A stretch of DNA of 64,000 nt from Cytobacillus luteolus (GCF_017873715.1 NZ_JAGGKM010000006.1:1-64000); one strand, 5' to 3'. Shown: positions 16,952 through 27,226, counted from the stretch's first letter. Made by a program: numbers and translations. Notes: generated by a model from the letters alone, not told the origin.

Positions 16952-17961
16952 GTAAAAAAGCGTTGTTAGAAGTTAAAAATCTTAAACAATACTTCCCTAT
17001 TAAAGGTGGAGTGTTCGGACGTACAGTAAACCATGTAAAAGCAGTTGATGATGTTAGTTTCACAGTGTATGAAGGCGAGACTGTTAGCATCGTAGGTGAG
17101 TCTGGTTGTGGTAAATCAACAACAGGTCGTGCGATTCTCCGTCTTGATAACCCATATGCTGGAGAGGTTAATTTCGAAGGTGAAAATCTAGTTAACCTTA
17201 GTAAATCGAAAATGAGGAAAAAACGTAAGGATCTACAAATCATTTTCCAAGATCCGTATGCGTCACTTAACCCTCGTCAAACGGTTAGTCAAATTTTAGA
17301 AGAAGCCTTAGCTATTCAAAATGTAGTACCCGCTGGAGAGCGACGTCAAAAGATTGTAGATTTGCTAGAAACAGTTGGTATCGGTGCTCACCAAATTGAC
17401 CGTCACCCACATGAGTTCAGTGGTGGTCAGCGTCAACGTGTCGGTATTGCTCGTGCCCTTTCTGTTAACCCGAAGCTTGTAATATGTGACGAGGCCGTTT
17501 CAGCTCTAGACGTTTCAATCCAAGCCCAGGTACTGAATTTGTTGAAGGATTTACAACGTAAATTTAGCTTAACTTATCTGTTTATCTCACATGACCTTGG
17601 GGTTGTTCGTCATATCTCTGACCGCATCATTGTTATGTATCTTGGTAAAATTGTTGAGATTGGTGATAAGAAGTCTTTATTCGAAAATCCTCAGCATCCT
17701 TATACAAGAGCGTTATTATCAGCTATTCCAAGTACGAACCTGGATGAGAAAAAGGAGCGAATTATCTTAAAAGGTGATGTTCCTTCTCCTATCAATCCAC
17801 CAGCTGGCTGCCGCTTCCATACTCGTTGCCCATTTGCAATGGACCGCTGTGCAACTGAAGAGCCTGCGCTTCATAACGTACCTGGCAAAGAGCACCAAGC
17901 AGCATGTCACTTAATTGAAGAAGGTCCAGTTGATTTTTCAACACTTACTTCTAACTATTAA
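16948..17961 (+). CDS. Peptide ABC transporter ATPase, DppF/OppF type
   Basis: A 337-residue ATPase, last gene of the operon. It begins with the DppF-typical LEVKNLKQYFPIKGG, has Walker A GESGCGKST, signature FSGGQRQRV, Walker B LVICDEAVSALDVSIQAQ and the same Cys-rich C-terminal tail (CRFHTRCPFAMDRC). It starts inside the stop of the DppD-type gene. With the divergent lipoprotein the system is complete: one binding protein, two permeases, two ATPases. Confidence 0.93.
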   Translation: MSKKALLEVKNLKQYFPIKGGVFGRTVNHVKAVDDVSFTVYEGETVSIVGESGCGKSTTGRAILRLDNPYAGEVNFEGENLVNLSKSKMRKKRKDLQIIFQDPYASLNPRQTVSQILEEALAIQNVVPAGERRQKIVDLLETVGIGAHQIDRHPHEFSGGQRQRVGIARALSVNPKLVICDEAVSALDVSIQAQVLNLLKDLQRKFSLTYLFISHDLGVVRHISDRIIVMYLGKIVEIGDKKSLFENPQHPYTRALLSAIPSTNLDEKKERIILKGDVPSPINPPAGCRFHTRCPFAMDRCATEEPALHNVPGKEHQAACHLIEEGPVDFSTLTSNY

Positions 17962-17972
17962 TACTTTTGTTT

Positions 17973-18005
17973 AAGACCAAACAGTGATTGTTTGGTCTTT
18001 TTTTT
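17973..18005 (+). terminator. Terminator of the peptide permease operon
   Basis: AAGACCAAACA / TGTTTGGTCTT stem with a GTGAT loop and eight Ts, just after the last ATPase gene. Confidence 0.92.
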
Positions 18006-18104
18006 AGTTAAAAAATAAACAAACATTTATTTGTTTTTTTCAACCCCTTGATACTCTTGGGTTAAATCCAACTCCTCAAACGTTTGATTATTTTGCCTTA
18101 AATC

Positions 18105-18143
18105 AAAAAAGCTGCACTACCAAAAAATTAGTAGCTACAGCTT
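18105..18143 (-). terminator. ygaD terminator
   Basis: On the minus strand AAGCTGTAGCTAC / GTAGTGCAGCTT forms an imperfect stem followed by TTTTTT, directly past the ygaD stop. Confidence 0.8.
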
Positions 18144-18150
18144 CGTTTAA

Positions 18151-19899
18151 CTAACTATCCAATTGTTGCACCTGGAACAACTTAAAGTACGCTCCCTCTG
18201 CTTTCATTAACTCATTATGTGTGCCGACTTCACTGATTTCTCCGTTTTCTATCACAACAATCTTATCAGCATGGGTAATAGTCGAGAGTCGATGAGCGAC
18301 AATAAAGGTTGTGCGGTCCTTTGCTAACTTTTCCAAGGCTTCTTGAATTAAATGCTCACTCTCCAAATCTAGTGAAGATGTTGCTTCATCAAGAATCAAC
18401 AGTGGTGGGTTCTTTAAAAACACCCTTGCAATCGCAATCCTCTGTTTTTGGCCTCCAGACAACTTAACTCCGCGCTCTCCTACCTTTGTATCATAACCTT
18501 GAGGTAAGTTTAAAATAAAGTCATGGGCATTTGCCGCCTTGGCTGCTTCGATCACTTCTTCTTCAGTTGCATCTTCTTTTCCAATTAAGATATTGGCTTT
18601 AACAGAATCACTAAACAAAATTGTATCTTGTAAAACCATCCCTATTTTATCTCTCAGACTTCTAACCTTTAAATCCTTTATATCAACACCATCTACCAGG
18701 ATACGCCCCTCTGTTACATCATAAAAGCGTGGAATTAATCCTACAAGAGTGGACTTGCCTCCACCACTCATACCTACCAATGCAACCGTCTCGCCCTTAT
18801 TAACGTCGAGTGATACATTATGCAACACATCTGAATCCTCATCATTGTAGGTAAATGAAACATTTTCAAATTGAACATGCCCCTCAATCGTTGGACAATC
18901 AATTGCATTAGGCTTATCTTCAATGTCATACTTTTCATCAACAAATTCAAATACACGATCCATTGAAGCAATCGACTGAGTAAGTGTAGTTGAAGAGTTA
19001 ACTAGGCGTCGTAGTGGATTATACAACCGATCGATAAATGCAATAAAGGCAACCATTGTTCCTACGGATAATTCACCTTGAATAACTTGATACCCCGCAA
19101 AAGAAATAACAAGTAAAGGAGCAATATCCGTAATTGTATTAACAACAGCATAGGTTTTAGCATTCCAACTTGTATGTTTTAATGCTTTATCTAAAAAATT
19201 ACTATTCTGCTTATCAAATCGATTTTGCTCCAAATCTTCTATTGCGAAGCTTCTTATCACAGGCATCCCTTGAACCCGCTCATGAAGGTATCCCTGCACT
19301 TCAGCTAATGCTTGCGAACGATCACGGGTTAGTGAGCGAAGCCTTCCATAAAAGTGCTTCACTGATAAACCATAGAAAGGGAATAACACTAATGATACAA
19401 GTGTAAGCATCGGATCCATCGTTACCATGATTGCTACTGCTATGACGATTGTTATCATATCAAGCCATAAGTTCATTAATCCTGTAATAACAAATGTTTT
19501 CGTTTGCTCAACATCGTTTATAACACGAGAAATAACCTCTCCAATTCTCGTATTTGAATAATAGCGTAGGCTCAGTTTTTGGATATGTCTAAAGAGCTGA
19601 TCTCTTATATCGTATAAAATTTTACTGCCTACCCATTGTGCGTAGTACTGTCTGTAATATTCAATGGGAGGACGAACAATCACAAAGATGAAAAAGATAA
19701 AGCCCATTATTTTTAAAAGCTGATTCGTCTTGTCCTCGGTTGACATGTCTTTCGAACCGATAATATCATCGACAACGTATTGCAACAAAAGTGGAATTAA
19801 TAAAGGAATGGTAAACTTTATAACACCAATTGCTACTGTACCAATTATCTGCCAACGGTATGGTCTAACAAACTGCATATAGCGCTTAATACTACCCAT
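18151..19899 (-). CDS. ygaD: ABC exporter half-transporter YgaD
   Basis: A 582-residue half-transporter: six membrane helices (about 15-310, ABC type 1 exporter fold) fused to an ATPase domain (about 340-575) with Walker [10 protein letters not shown], signature LSGGQKQRI, Walker [13 protein letters not shown] and H-loop AHRLST. It would work as a homodimer to export lipids, drugs or peptides. Length and position match YgaD of Bacillus subtilis (580 residues), between ygaE and ygaC. The substrate is unknown. An A/T-rich spacer and a terminator separate it from ygaC. Confidence 0.9.
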   Translation of the reverse strand: MGSIKRYMQFVRPYRWQIIGTVAIGVIKFTIPLLIPLLLQYVVDDIIGSKDMSTEDKTNQLLKIMGFIFFIFVIVRPPIEYYRQYYAQWVGSKILYDIRDQLFRHIQKLSLRYYSNTRIGEVISRVINDVEQTKTFVITGLMNLWLDMITIVIAVAIMVTMDPMLTLVSLVLFPFYGLSVKHFYGRLRSLTRDRSQALAEVQGYLHERVQGMPVIRSFAIEDLEQNRFDKQNSNFLDKALKHTSWNAKTYAVVNTITDIAPLLVISFAGYQVIQGELSVGTMVAFIAFIDRLYNPLRRLVNSSTTLTQSIASMDRVFEFVDEKYDIEDKPNAIDCPTIEGHVQFENVSFTYNDEDSDVLHNVSLDVNKGETVALVGMSGGGKSTLVGLIPRFYDVTEGRILVDGVDIKDLKVRSLRDKIGMVLQDTILFSDSVKANILIGKEDATEEEVIEAAKAANAHDFILNLPQGYDTKVGERGVKLSGGQKQRIAIARVFLKNPPLLILDEATSSLDLESEHLIQEALEKLAKDRTTFIVAHRLSTITHADKIVVIENGEISEVGTHNELMKAEGAYFKLFQVQQLDS

Positions 19900-19924
19900 A
19901 TGGCCTCCTAAAATGATTCATGAA

Positions 19925-19957
19925 TAAAAACCTGTTGTCACTTGATTCAACAGGTTT
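19925..19957 (-). terminator. Terminator of ygaC
   Basis: AAACCTGTTG / CAACAGGTTT stem (10 bp) with TTTTTATTC on the minus strand, between ygaC and ygaD. Confidence 0.85.
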
Positions 19958-20002
19958 CATTTACTACCGAAACTATATACTCTCTTTATTTTCAAAGGTG
20001 AT

Positions 20003-20533
20003 TTACCTGCGATACGTTAAATAACGTTCATACCATTGATCAATGAATTCTGGTGCAAAAGGCCCTTTACGCCCGCGAATCCAGCGAATTAGCCTGTCCA
20101 CATTGCTCCAAAGGATACGGTCAATTGGTTCAGGATATTTCATTTCACGTCGATGGCGTTCATATTCATCCTCATCCAATAAAATATAGGTCATGTCCGG
20201 GAAAACTTTAATATCTAAATCATAATCTATATATTTTACTGCCTCTTGATCCCAAATAAAAGGGGAACTAATATTACAATAATAATAAATTCCATCTTCC
20301 CTGATCATTCCAATGATATTAAACCAGTGTTTAGAATGGAAGTAGCAAATCGCCGGTTCCCTTGTAATCCATGTGCGTCCATCTGATTCTGTCACGACTG
20401 TACGATCATTTGCACCAATTACAAGGCTTTGCGTCCCTTTTAGAATAGTGGTTTCATCCCAAACACGATGGATATTTCCATTGTGTTTATAGCTATGTAT
20501 TTGTACTCTGTCTCCTTCCATGGGAGCATCCAT
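20003..20533 (-). CDS. ygaC: DUF402 nucleoside tri-/diphosphatase YgaC (NtdP-like)
   Basis: A 176-residue protein of the DUF402/FomD-like family, nearly the same length as Bacillus subtilis YgaC. The conserved [22 protein letters not shown] block and [25 protein letters not shown] supply the acidic metal-binding cluster. The Staphylococcus homologue NtdP hydrolyses nucleoside tri- and diphosphates, so the same activity is likely here. A beta-barrel fold with one divalent metal is expected; no membrane segment. AGGGG lies eight bases before the ATG. Confidence 0.88.
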   Translation of the reverse strand: MDAPMEGDRVQIHSYKHNGNIHRVWDETTILKGTQSLVIGANDRTVVTESDGRTWITREPAICYFHSKHWFNIIGMIREDGIYYYCNISSPFIWDQEAVKYIDYDLDIKVFPDMTYILLDEDEYERHRREMKYPEPIDRILWSNVDRLIRWIRGRKGPFAPEFIDQWYERYLTYRR

Positions 20534-20749
20534 TTCTCTTCCCCTACTTTCATCCTGGACGCTTTGTTACTATAAGCATATTTGCAATTAGTGTTTTCTT
20601 GATTTTATCAAGCATAGATTCAAAAAATTGTGAAATCAGTAAATAGTAAATGTGGTGAATGCTTGATAAAATTGTATGTAAAAGTGCTGTTTAGTAAACA
20701 AAGATTTTACCATTTACTACTATTATAACGGTTAAAGTCATAATTTAAA

Positions 20750-20788
20750 ACAAAAGAGCCATCAGTTTTTTGATGACTCGGGATTTTT
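20750..20788 (-). terminator. ygaB terminator
   Basis: GAGTCATCA / TGATGGCTC on the minus strand with a six-base loop and TTTTGTTTTA tail, 22 bp past the ygaB stop. Confidence 0.82.
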
Positions 20789-20809
20789 ATAAATAATTAT
20801 CCTGAAAAA

Positions 20810-21064
20810 TTAAGCAATAGGCTGTTGTCTGTCTTGGTATGTACGGATGACTTCCTCGGTTTGGTGTTCGAATGTTTCTTGTATTTGGCGAAGTTCTAGT
20901 TTCATGTTGCTGATTTCTGCTTGGATTGAATCTAGTTCTGTTTGGTTTTGGAGTGTTATTAGTTCTTTTTCTAGTTGTTGGCAGCGTTCGATTTCAGATT
21001 GGATGAATAGTAATTTATCCATTGTTTTTAATTGTTCACTAACAAGTTGGTCAAAGCGATTCAT
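20810..21064 (-). CDS. ygaB: YgaB family coiled-coil protein
   Basis: An 84-residue acidic protein, almost entirely predicted coiled coil (LVSEQLKTMDKLLFIQSEIE and a heptad pattern to about residue 75). Its place between ygaC and sspE and its size match YgaB of Bacillus subtilis. Function unknown. The ATG is preceded by AAGGGG at nine bases. Confidence 0.75.
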   Translation of the reverse strand: MNRFDQLVSEQLKTMDKLLFIQSEIERCQQLEKELITLQNQTELDSIQAEISNMKLELRQIQETFEHQTEEVIRTYQDRQQPIA

Positions 21065-21214
21065 TGTTGATTGTCCCCTTCCAATACTTTGGTCTCAAGT
21101 GGATGCTCAAAATCATCATACTATAGATTTCTTTCTGTTTTTGTTATTTCCTCTGACTAGTTATGGCTATTTTTGGTAAGTTTTGTCGAGAGAGGTATCT
21201 TTTCTTTTTTTCCA

Positions 21215-21251
21215 CAAGAAAAGCACTCCCTATCGTAAGATAAGAAGTGCT
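21215..21251 (-). terminator. sspE terminator
   Basis: AGCACT..TAT / ATA..AGTGCT stem on the minus strand followed by TTTTCTTG, about 17 bp after the sspE stop. Confidence 0.75.
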
Positions 21252-21267
21252 ATGGGTTAAGTACTAA

Positions 21268-21453
21268 TTAAGAATTGCCTTGACCTTTGTTAGCTTGGCT
21301 TTGTTGGTTTTGACGTCTTACTTCTTGAGCGTTTGTTTCGCTAGCGAATTCAGTTCCGAATTGACCAGCTCCACCTTGAGATTGTGCATTCTGTTGTCTA
21401 ACTTTTTGAACGTTAGTTCCAGCAGATGTTTGATTTGGATTTTGGTTTGCCAT
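21268..21453 (-). CDS. sspE: Gamma-type small acid-soluble spore protein
   Basis: A 61-residue Gln/Asn-rich spore protein with the two gamma-SASP repeats: TNVQKVRQQNAQSQ with QFGTEFASET, and NAQEVRRQNQQSQ. It is stored in the forespore as an amino-acid reserve and cut by the germination protease Gpr in the EFASET site. The start is ATG 21453, preceded by GGAGGTGAT; an upstream GTG frame overlaps that site and is not used. A probable sigma-G promoter lies just upstream. Confidence 0.95.
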   Translation of the reverse strand: MANQNPNQTSAGTNVQKVRQQNAQSQGGAGQFGTEFASETNAQEVRRQNQQSQANKGQGNS

Positions 21454-21474
21454 TGTAATCACCTCCACGAAGAT

Positions 21475-21505
21475 TAATTTGTCCCGGAGGTAATTTTATT
21501 ATCCA
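21475..21505 (-). promoter_or_regulatory. Probable sigma-G promoter of sspE
   Basis: On the minus strand TGGATA (21500-21505), 18-bp spacer, CAAATTA (21475-21481), close to the sigma-G pattern TGAATA / CATACTA. This gives the short leader usual for ssp genes. Confidence 0.5.
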
Positions 21506-21544
21506 GAAAAAAAGTAAATTTTTTTTTTTGTTTTTTTTCGAAAA

Positions 21545-22318
<774 letters not shown>

Positions 22319-22394
22319 TTAATTAAGAGTATAGACAGTGTTATTGTATCAAAAACTAAGTAAGATTTCGGTATTTCCGAGGAGGTTATATTCC

Positions 22395-22619
22395 ATGTAT
22401 GTAGGTCGAGATATGACTGAACTAACGATGATGAGCATAAATGATTGGAAGGATAGTGAATTAGCCTTCTTCCACCACTCCTTCCAGCAAATTGTTCCAT
22501 ATTTAAATGCAGAAGGTCAAGCCATCCATCGAGATATCATTATTGAAATCGAAAATAGAGGCGGCTTAATGAGGCAAGAAGCTGATTGGACGCACGGAAC
22601 AAGAGTAACCTACGATTAA
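22395..22619 (+). CDS. yfhS: YfhS family small protein
   Basis: A 74-residue protein with the start ATG 22395 nine bases after GAGGAGG. The strongly conserved-looking start MYVGRDMTELTM and a central helix (IVPYLNAEGQAIHRDIIIEI) fit the YfhS family by position between fabL and mutY. No membrane segment or known motif. In Bacillus subtilis the family is linked to sporulation expression, but its role is unknown. Confidence 0.7.
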   Translation: MYVGRDMTELTMMSINDWKDSELAFFHHSFQQIVPYLNAEGQAIHRDIIIEIENRGGLMRQEADWTHGTRVTYD

Positions 22620-22625
22620 AAGGTT

Positions 22626-22677
22626 GGGGCCTGACCCCCGGCGCGTTAACACGTTAACGCACTGGGGGTCAGGCCCC
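22626..22677. repeat. GGGGTCAGGCCCC palindromic repeat, copy a (full)
   Basis: GGGGCCTGACCCCC and its complement enclose a centre with GTTAAC twice. The full hairpin spans 52 bases and lies between the convergent yfhS and mutY stops, where it could also act as a transcription barrier. One of at least seven copies in the window. Confidence 0.9.
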
Positions 22678-22681
22678 GCTC

Positions 22682-23773
22682 TTAGTTTTTGTACTCTTTA
22701 TATATCTTCTGGTGAGAAACAGGGAATGGATATTCAGTGATATCCTTCTCCGAAACTAATTTCAGGTTTTCTTGGCCTTCAAATTCGCTAACCAATTTTC
22801 CTTTATAGACGGCGATATTCCAGATTAAATGTGAAAACACATGTTGAATGGATGTAAATTGTTCTTTGATCTCAACTTTCAGGCCATAGGTCTCCTGAAG
22901 ATAATCTTGTAAGTGTTTTTTCTGTACATCATATTCAGTCACTGTTTCATGATTCGGGAATTCCCATAGGTTAGCAAGTAATCCCTTGCCCGGTCTTTTG
23001 TGGATTAACACATTTCCTTCTGAATCTTCAATCACAACTGCAGCCATAGCGACTGATTTCGGCTGCTTTTTCTTACTTTTTACAGGCAGTTCTCTTTGGA
23101 CTCCCTCAGCAAACGCTTTGCAATGCTTTTGAACAGGACATAATAAACAAGCTGGGTTTGATGGGATACAAATTAAAGCACCTAGCTCCATGAGACCTTG
23201 ATTAAAGTAGGACGGATTTTCTTTTGAAATGATTTCTCTAATAATTTCTTCAAATTGCTGACGTGTTTTCGTTTTTCCGATATCATCCCAGATCGATAAT
23301 ATCCTTGATAGCACCCTCATTACATTGCCATCAACAGCCGGCTCTGGTACCCCGTACGCGATACTAAGAATGGCACCTGTTGTATACGGGCCAACTCCTT
23401 TAAGCTTCGAAATCTCATCAGCAGTATTTGGGACGATTCCATTATAGGATTCCTTTACCTCTCTAACACCCGCTTGAAGATTTCGTGCTCTTGAGTAATA
23501 CCCAAGCCCTTCCCATGCCTTTAGGACCTTTTCCTCATCTGCTTCTGCTAAGGAGTCTATCGTTGGAAACTGCTCTATGAAGTTGTTAAAATAAGGGATA
23601 ACCGTATCAACTCGAGTTTGCTGAAGCATGATTTCGGATATCCATACTTTATAAGGGTCTTTATTTTTGCGCCAAGGAAGATCTCTCTTTTCCTTTTCAA
23701 ACCAAGTAATTAGATCATCCTGAAATTCATCTATAGAAAAATGTTCTAGTGTCTCTTTAGTTGTATTATTCAT
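22682..23773 (-). CDS. mutY: A/G-specific adenine glycosylase MutY
   Basis: A 363-residue DNA repair enzyme that removes adenine mispaired with 8-oxoguanine. The helix-hairpin-helix [12 protein letters not shown] (124-135), catalytic Glu47 (ISEIMLQQT) and Asp148 (AVDGNVMRV), and the 4Fe-4S ligands Cys202, Cys209, Cys212 and Cys218 (Cx6Cx2Cx5C) are all present. A C-terminal NUDIX-like domain (about 235-360) recognises 8-oxoG. Neighbours yfhS and yfhP match Bacillus subtilis, where mutY is yfhQ. Confidence 0.96.
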   Translation of the reverse strand: MNNTTKETLEHFSIDEFQDDLITWFEKEKRDLPWRKNKDPYKVWISEIMLQQTRVDTVIPYFNNFIEQFPTIDSLAEADEEKVLKAWEGLGYYSRARNLQAGVREVKESYNGIVPNTADEISKLKGVGPYTTGAILSIAYGVPEPAVDGNVMRVLSRILSIWDDIGKTKTRQQFEEIIREIISKENPSYFNQGLMELGALICIPSNPACLLCPVQKHCKAFAEGVQRELPVKSKKKQPKSVAMAAVVIEDSEGNVLIHKRPGKGLLANLWEFPNHETVTEYDVQKKHLQDYLQETYGLKVEIKEQFTSIQHVFSHLIWNIAVYKGKLVSEFEGQENLKLVSEKDITEYPFPVSHQKIYKEYKN

Positions 23774-23804
23774 TTTTTCCCCCAGGTTGTCTGTGAAAAG
23801 TAGG

Positions 23805-24113
23805 TTATGAGCTCTTTTTTAAAGCCCAATATTGAATGCTCGCTCCCCCACCTTCAACAAAGTTTTCAAAATGAGTGAATAGTGCATGACTCTTAGAGGT
23901 ACGTATCTTTTTTAAGGCGTAAAAATGAGCCTCTGTTGGTACCTGAAAGACTTCAATATATTTGTTCGTTTGGTGTGTTAAAGAATACCATTCAATTCTT
24001 TCTGCACCGAACTCAGATAGTAATGATATCACATTTTTCATAAGATGTTCATATTGATGATTAAAAGTCTTTTTAACTTCATATTCAATAAAAACTTGAA
24101 AGCTATTTGTCAT
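23805..24113 (-). CDS. Conserved hypothetical protein, ferredoxin-like (dimeric alpha/beta barrel) pattern
   Basis: A 102-residue soluble protein I do not recognise by name. The strand-helix-strand pattern ([10 protein letters not shown], then a helix with [40 protein letters not shown]) suggests a small dimeric alpha/beta-barrel domain. Start taken at ATG 24113, 11 bases after AAAGGAG; an upstream GTG overlaps that site. It lies between mutY and yfhP, divergent from yfhP. Confidence 0.65.
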   Translation of the reverse strand: MTNSFQVFIEYEVKKTFNHQYEHLMKNVISLLSEFGAERIEWYSLTHQTNKYIEVFQVPTEAHFYALKKIRTSKSHALFTHFENFVEGGGASIQYWALKKSS

Positions 24114-24194
24114 TCTTTTTGTCACTCCTTTTAAAATCTATATAGTTGGATAAATTAAAGTGAAGAAGTTTCATGCTTAAGGAGGTTAAACTGA

Positions 24195-25175
24195 TTGGAT
24201 ACAGGCACACATGTAGTCATGGGCCTTGCACTGGGTGGCATTGCGACAATTGACCCAACTGTATCAGCGCACCCTGCAACTGCCCAAGCAGTTATGTTAG
24301 GTGCAATTATCGGCTCACAAGCACCTGACTTAGATACCATACTTAAATTAAGAAATAATGCACAATATATACGAAATCATCGAGGGATCACTCACTCAAT
24401 ACCAGCCATTATCCTTTGGCCCCTACTAATTTCAGGGATCATTCATTATTTTTTACCAAACGCTAACTTTTTCCACTTATGGATTTGGACATTTATTGGT
24501 GTAATCCTTCATGTTTTTGTCGACATATTTAACGCTTATGGGACCCAAGCCCTTCGACCATTTTCGAAAAAATGGGTCGCTTTAGGAGTAATTAACACAT
24601 TTGATCCTTTCATTTTTTTCATGCATATCGTGGGAATCTTGCTCTGGGGCTATGGTGCACATCCTGGTTACACCTTCCTAACCATTTACTTGATTCTCAT
24701 TGGCTACTACATTTTGCGATTTAGTCAGCGTAGAAAAGTGGCGAATGCTGTCAATGAAAAAATTGAAAATATTGAAGAAATCATTATTTCACCAACCCTT
24801 CGTTTTAACCAATGGCATATTGCTGTTACAACTGACCGTTATTTTTACGTGGCAAGGTCTGTTAACAACGAAATTGTCATTCATGATACATTTGAAAAGT
24901 GCCCATTGCCGGAGTCACCGTTATTTAATGCAGCTAAAAAAGATAAAAATGTATCTGCTTTTTTATCTTTTTCACCGGTTTATCGATGGGAAGTGGATGA
25001 CTATGATGATCACTACGAGGTTCGATTCATTGATTTACGATACAGAAGTAAAGGGTATTACCCCTTTGTCGCAGTCGTACAGCTTGATGCACAATTAGAA
25101 ATTGTAAGCTCTTATACAGGATGGATTTTTAGTGAAGAAAAATTGAGGAAGAAACTTGAATTAATACCAAATTAA
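24195..25175 (+). CDS. yfhP: YfhP, membrane-bound metal-dependent hydrolase family (DUF457)
   Basis: A 326-residue membrane protein starting with TTG (24195) after AAGGAGG. The DUF457/YdjM-type features are clear: MDTGTHVVMGLALG with His6, GSQAPDLDT, NHRGITHS, and HVFVDIFNAYGTQ, which together supply the His/Asp cluster thought to bind metal within four to five helices (about 30-180). A soluble C-terminal domain (about 195-326) follows. In Bacillus subtilis YfhP is a negative regulator-like neighbour of mutY; the catalytic activity remains unproven. Confidence 0.85.
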   Translation: MDTGTHVVMGLALGGIATIDPTVSAHPATAQAVMLGAIIGSQAPDLDTILKLRNNAQYIRNHRGITHSIPAIILWPLLISGIIHYFLPNANFFHLWIWTFIGVILHVFVDIFNAYGTQALRPFSKKWVALGVINTFDPFIFFMHIVGILLWGYGAHPGYTFLTIYLILIGYYILRFSQRRKVANAVNEKIENIEEIIISPTLRFNQWHIAVTTDRYFYVARSVNNEIVIHDTFEKCPLPESPLFNAAKKDKNVSAFLSFSPVYRWEVDDYDDHYEVRFIDLRYRSKGYYPFVAVVQLDAQLEIVSSYTGWIFSEEKLRKKLELIPN

Positions 25176-25206
25176 AAAGGCGGAGGTCCTAGAACCTTCG
25201 CCTTTA
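25176..25206. terminator. Bidirectional terminator between yfhP and yfhJ
   Basis: AAAGGCG-AGGT / ACCT-CGCCTTT stem with a CCTAGA loop; A-run left, T/A-rich right, between two convergent genes. Confidence 0.8.
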
Positions 25207-25476
25207 ATGTTGCAAATAATCGTTCTGATTAAGCAAATGTTTATATTTTGGATTGTTTGTCACAAACTCATGAAGGTTTGCGCCATACTGGTTGATCCAT
25301 TGGGTTACAATTTTCTCTGTTACTTCTTTCCCTTTATAATTATATCCCGCTTTAGCATAAGATGTTTCAAAATCATCCCATAATAATTCAACCCATGTTT
25401 TTGCCTGGGCATAGGAAAGACTATCGTTTTTTTCTAAAAGATATGCTGTTAACTTTTCATAATAATCGTTCATCAT
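25204..25476 (-). CDS. yfhJ: YfhJ, WVELL-motif protein
   Basis: A 90-residue protein with the WVELL domain: KTWVELLWDDFETSYAKAG and NPKYKHLL at the end. The family is restricted to Bacillus-type bacteria and has no known role. Two consecutive ATGs (25476 and 25473) follow AAAGGTGG at five and eight bases; either could be used. Divergent from sspK. Confidence 0.82.
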   Translation of the reverse strand: MMNDYYEKLTAYLLEKNDSLSYAQAKTWVELLWDDFETSYAKAGYNYKGKEVTEKIVTQWINQYGANLHEFVTNNPKYKHLLNQNDYLQH

Positions 25477-25514
25477 TTTTCCACCTTTCTGGTAATATTT
25501 CACGCTTCAAATAA

Positions 25515-25544
25515 CACATACTCACACCCGAAAAACCCATACTA
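25515..25544 (+). promoter_or_regulatory. Probable sigma-G promoter of sspK
   Basis: CATACTA (25538-25544) is an exact sigma-G -10 consensus; CACATA 17 bases upstream is a partial -35. It lies 70 bp before sspK, a forespore gene in relatives. Confidence 0.55.
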
Positions 25545-25613
25545 ATAGTACGTGTTTAAAGAAAACACATTTCTTTTTACACGATACTTTTTGTTTTAGG
25601 AGGAATACTCTAT

Positions 25614-25778
25614 ATGGTTAGAAACAAGTCAAGAGGTTTCCCTAATCAAAATAACAACAAGTTTGAGGGTGAGCCGCGAGCAAAAGCTGAATATAATTCA
25701 CGCCGAGCTGATGGCACTATTAACACTCACCCACAGGAACGAATGAGAGCATCGGGTAGACGACAAGACCACTTTTAA
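25614..25778 (+). CDS. sspK: Small acid-soluble spore protein K
   Basis: A 54-residue spore protein (SspK). The sequence opens [12 protein letters not shown] and contains [18 protein letters not shown] and [12 protein letters not shown], the family pattern. It is basic and hydrophilic and is packed in the forespore core. AGGAGG lies eight bases upstream. An exact sigma-G -10 is found in the leader. Confidence 0.94.
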   Translation: MVRNKSRGFPNQNNNKFEGEPRAKAEYNSRRADGTINTHPQERMRASGRRQDHF

Positions 25779-25844
25779 AAAGTGTACTGTGTAAAAATTT
25801 CTGATTAGCTAACGATTCCTTATTCAACAGCGGAGGTGCTTAGA

Positions 25845-26006
25845 TTGGGAAAACATACTAAGAAGAAGTTTTACGATAATCTTTATTCGAATCCTTTTCA
25901 ACAAGCTTGGGCTAATCCAAAACACTCTTGGGCTCAGGTTAATGGGGAAACAAAACAGACACAGAACCTCATTATTCTTGAACACCAAACTAGAAAGCGT
26001 TCGTAA
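25845..26006 (+). CDS. YpzG-like small protein
   Basis: A 53-residue protein starting at TTG 25845 after GGAGGTG. The central NPFQQAWANPKHSWAQVNGETKQTQ and the C-terminal ILEHQTRKRS match the YpzG family of small Bacillus proteins. Function unknown; members are often near spore genes. It follows sspK by 66 bp and is closed by a terminator, so the two may share transcription. Confidence 0.8.
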   Translation: MGKHTKKKFYDNLYSNPFQQAWANPKHSWAQVNGETKQTQNLIILEHQTRKRS

Positions 26007-26012
26007 TTGTTA

Positions 26013-26044
26013 GGATAAGCTAGTTTTTACTAGCTTATCCTTTT
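26013..26044. terminator. Terminator after the YpzG-like gene, overlapping the yfhH end
   Basis: GGATAAGCTAG / CTAGCTTATCC stem (11 bp) with TTTTTA loop and a T-rich tail. It overlaps the last codons of yfhH on the other strand. Confidence 0.88.
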
Positions 26045-26352
26045 CTTATGAGCATTGAAATTGGAAGTGCGTCTTCCTCTTTACTCCCTTGGCGGTGCCC
26101 CCATGCAAATATGCCGTTCATATAGTCAATCTTGAAGGTAGCCCCTGGGTCTCCTTCAATTTCATAGACTTCTCCGGGTTTAAAGTCCTCGGGATTTAAA
26201 AGGTATGCTTTCGCCATTACCACTTTGCGTTCAAGCACCGCATATTCATTCACCATTCCAAGCTGTTCAGCTTTTCGTGCCTTTTCAGTAAGTGTTGCAA
26301 TTTCCTGCTTCAACTCATACTCACTCATTTGGCTATATCTTTTATCTTGCAT
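26035..26352 (-). CDS. yfhH: YfhH family protein (DUF1811)
   Basis: A 105-residue protein matching YfhH. An N-terminal helical part (RYSQMSEYELKQEIATLTEKARK) is followed by an SH3-like beta domain (EVYEIEGDPGATFKIDYMNGIFAWG). In Bacillus subtilis it lies next to recX and is of unknown role. It ends convergently against the YpzG-like gene. Confidence 0.85.
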   Translation of the reverse strand: MQDKRYSQMSEYELKQEIATLTEKARKAEQLGMVNEYAVLERKVVMAKAYLLNPEDFKPGEVYEIEGDPGATFKIDYMNGIFAWGHRQGSKEEDALPISMLIRKG

Positions 26353-26478
26353 CGATTTCCACTCCTATGTGTAAAAACTCTTCTTAAATTATAGAAGAAA
26401 ATTAGGACTTAATACAATGTTTAAGGATATAACGTATAATAGTACTACAATTATTCCCTTATTAAAGGTGGAGTTCAC

Positions 26479-27147
26479 TTGGAGACAATCTTAATTACAG
26501 GTGCAGGTTCGGGCTTAGGTAAAGAACTAGCCCTTCAATATGCAAATAAAGGTTATCATATACTATTAGTTGGCAGAACACTTGAAAAACTTACTGATAC
26601 AGAAAAAGAAATTATTACTAACGGTGGAAAAGCTACATCATTTGCCATGGATATAGGTGATATCGATCAAGTAGAAAAATGGACTGCAACCATTTTAAAA
26701 AAACATAAGATTACACATTTGATTAATAATGCAGGTGTAGGCTATTTCGGCCCTCTTACCTCATTAACTAATCGTCAAGTGGATGAGATGATTCACACAA
26801 ACATCACGGGTACTATAAATGTTACAAAGACACTACTACCACATTTACTCGCCCATCCTAACACAAAAATAATGAACATCATTTCAACCGCCGGACAAAA
26901 AGGCAAAGTTAACGAATCTGTTTATGTTGCTTGTAAATATGCCATTAGAGGATTTACTGAAAGCTTGATAAAAGAGCTTGAAGCGTCTTCTACGTCTGTC
27001 ACCGCCGTTTATATGGGAGGCATGGATACGCCGTTCTGGAACAATGCCCCTGGCCATATCAAAGACAAATCAAGGCTTCGCACACCAAAGGATATTGCTT
27101 CGACGATTATAAGTGAGTTTAATGGGCAGGCGGAGTTATTTGTATAA
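26479..27147 (+). CDS. Short-chain dehydrogenase/reductase
   Basis: A 222-residue SDR oxidoreductase starting at TTG 26479 after GGTGGAG. Classical features: TGAGSGLG (7-14) cofactor loop, NNAGVG, ISTAGQKGK with the catalytic Ser, and YVACK giving the Y-x3-K pair. The C-terminal substrate loop is short. NADP preference is suggested by the arginine in VGRTLEK. Substrate unknown. It lies alone between yfhH and recX, where Bacillus subtilis has a different gene. Confidence 0.88.
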   Translation: METILITGAGSGLGKELALQYANKGYHILLVGRTLEKLTDTEKEIITNGGKATSFAMDIGDIDQVEKWTATILKKHKITHLINNAGVGYFGPLTSLTNRQVDEMIHTNITGTINVTKTLLPHLLAHPNTKIMNIISTAGQKGKVNESVYVACKYAIRGFTESLIKELEASSTSVTAVYMGGMDTPFWNNAPGHIKDKSRLRTPKDIASTIISEFNGQAELFV

Positions 27148-27226
27148 GTGGCTGCGCTCCAAAAGGAAATTTATCGGACTCAGTCCACATAAGCTAGGTT
27201 AAAAAACAACTCTAGATATTTTTAAT

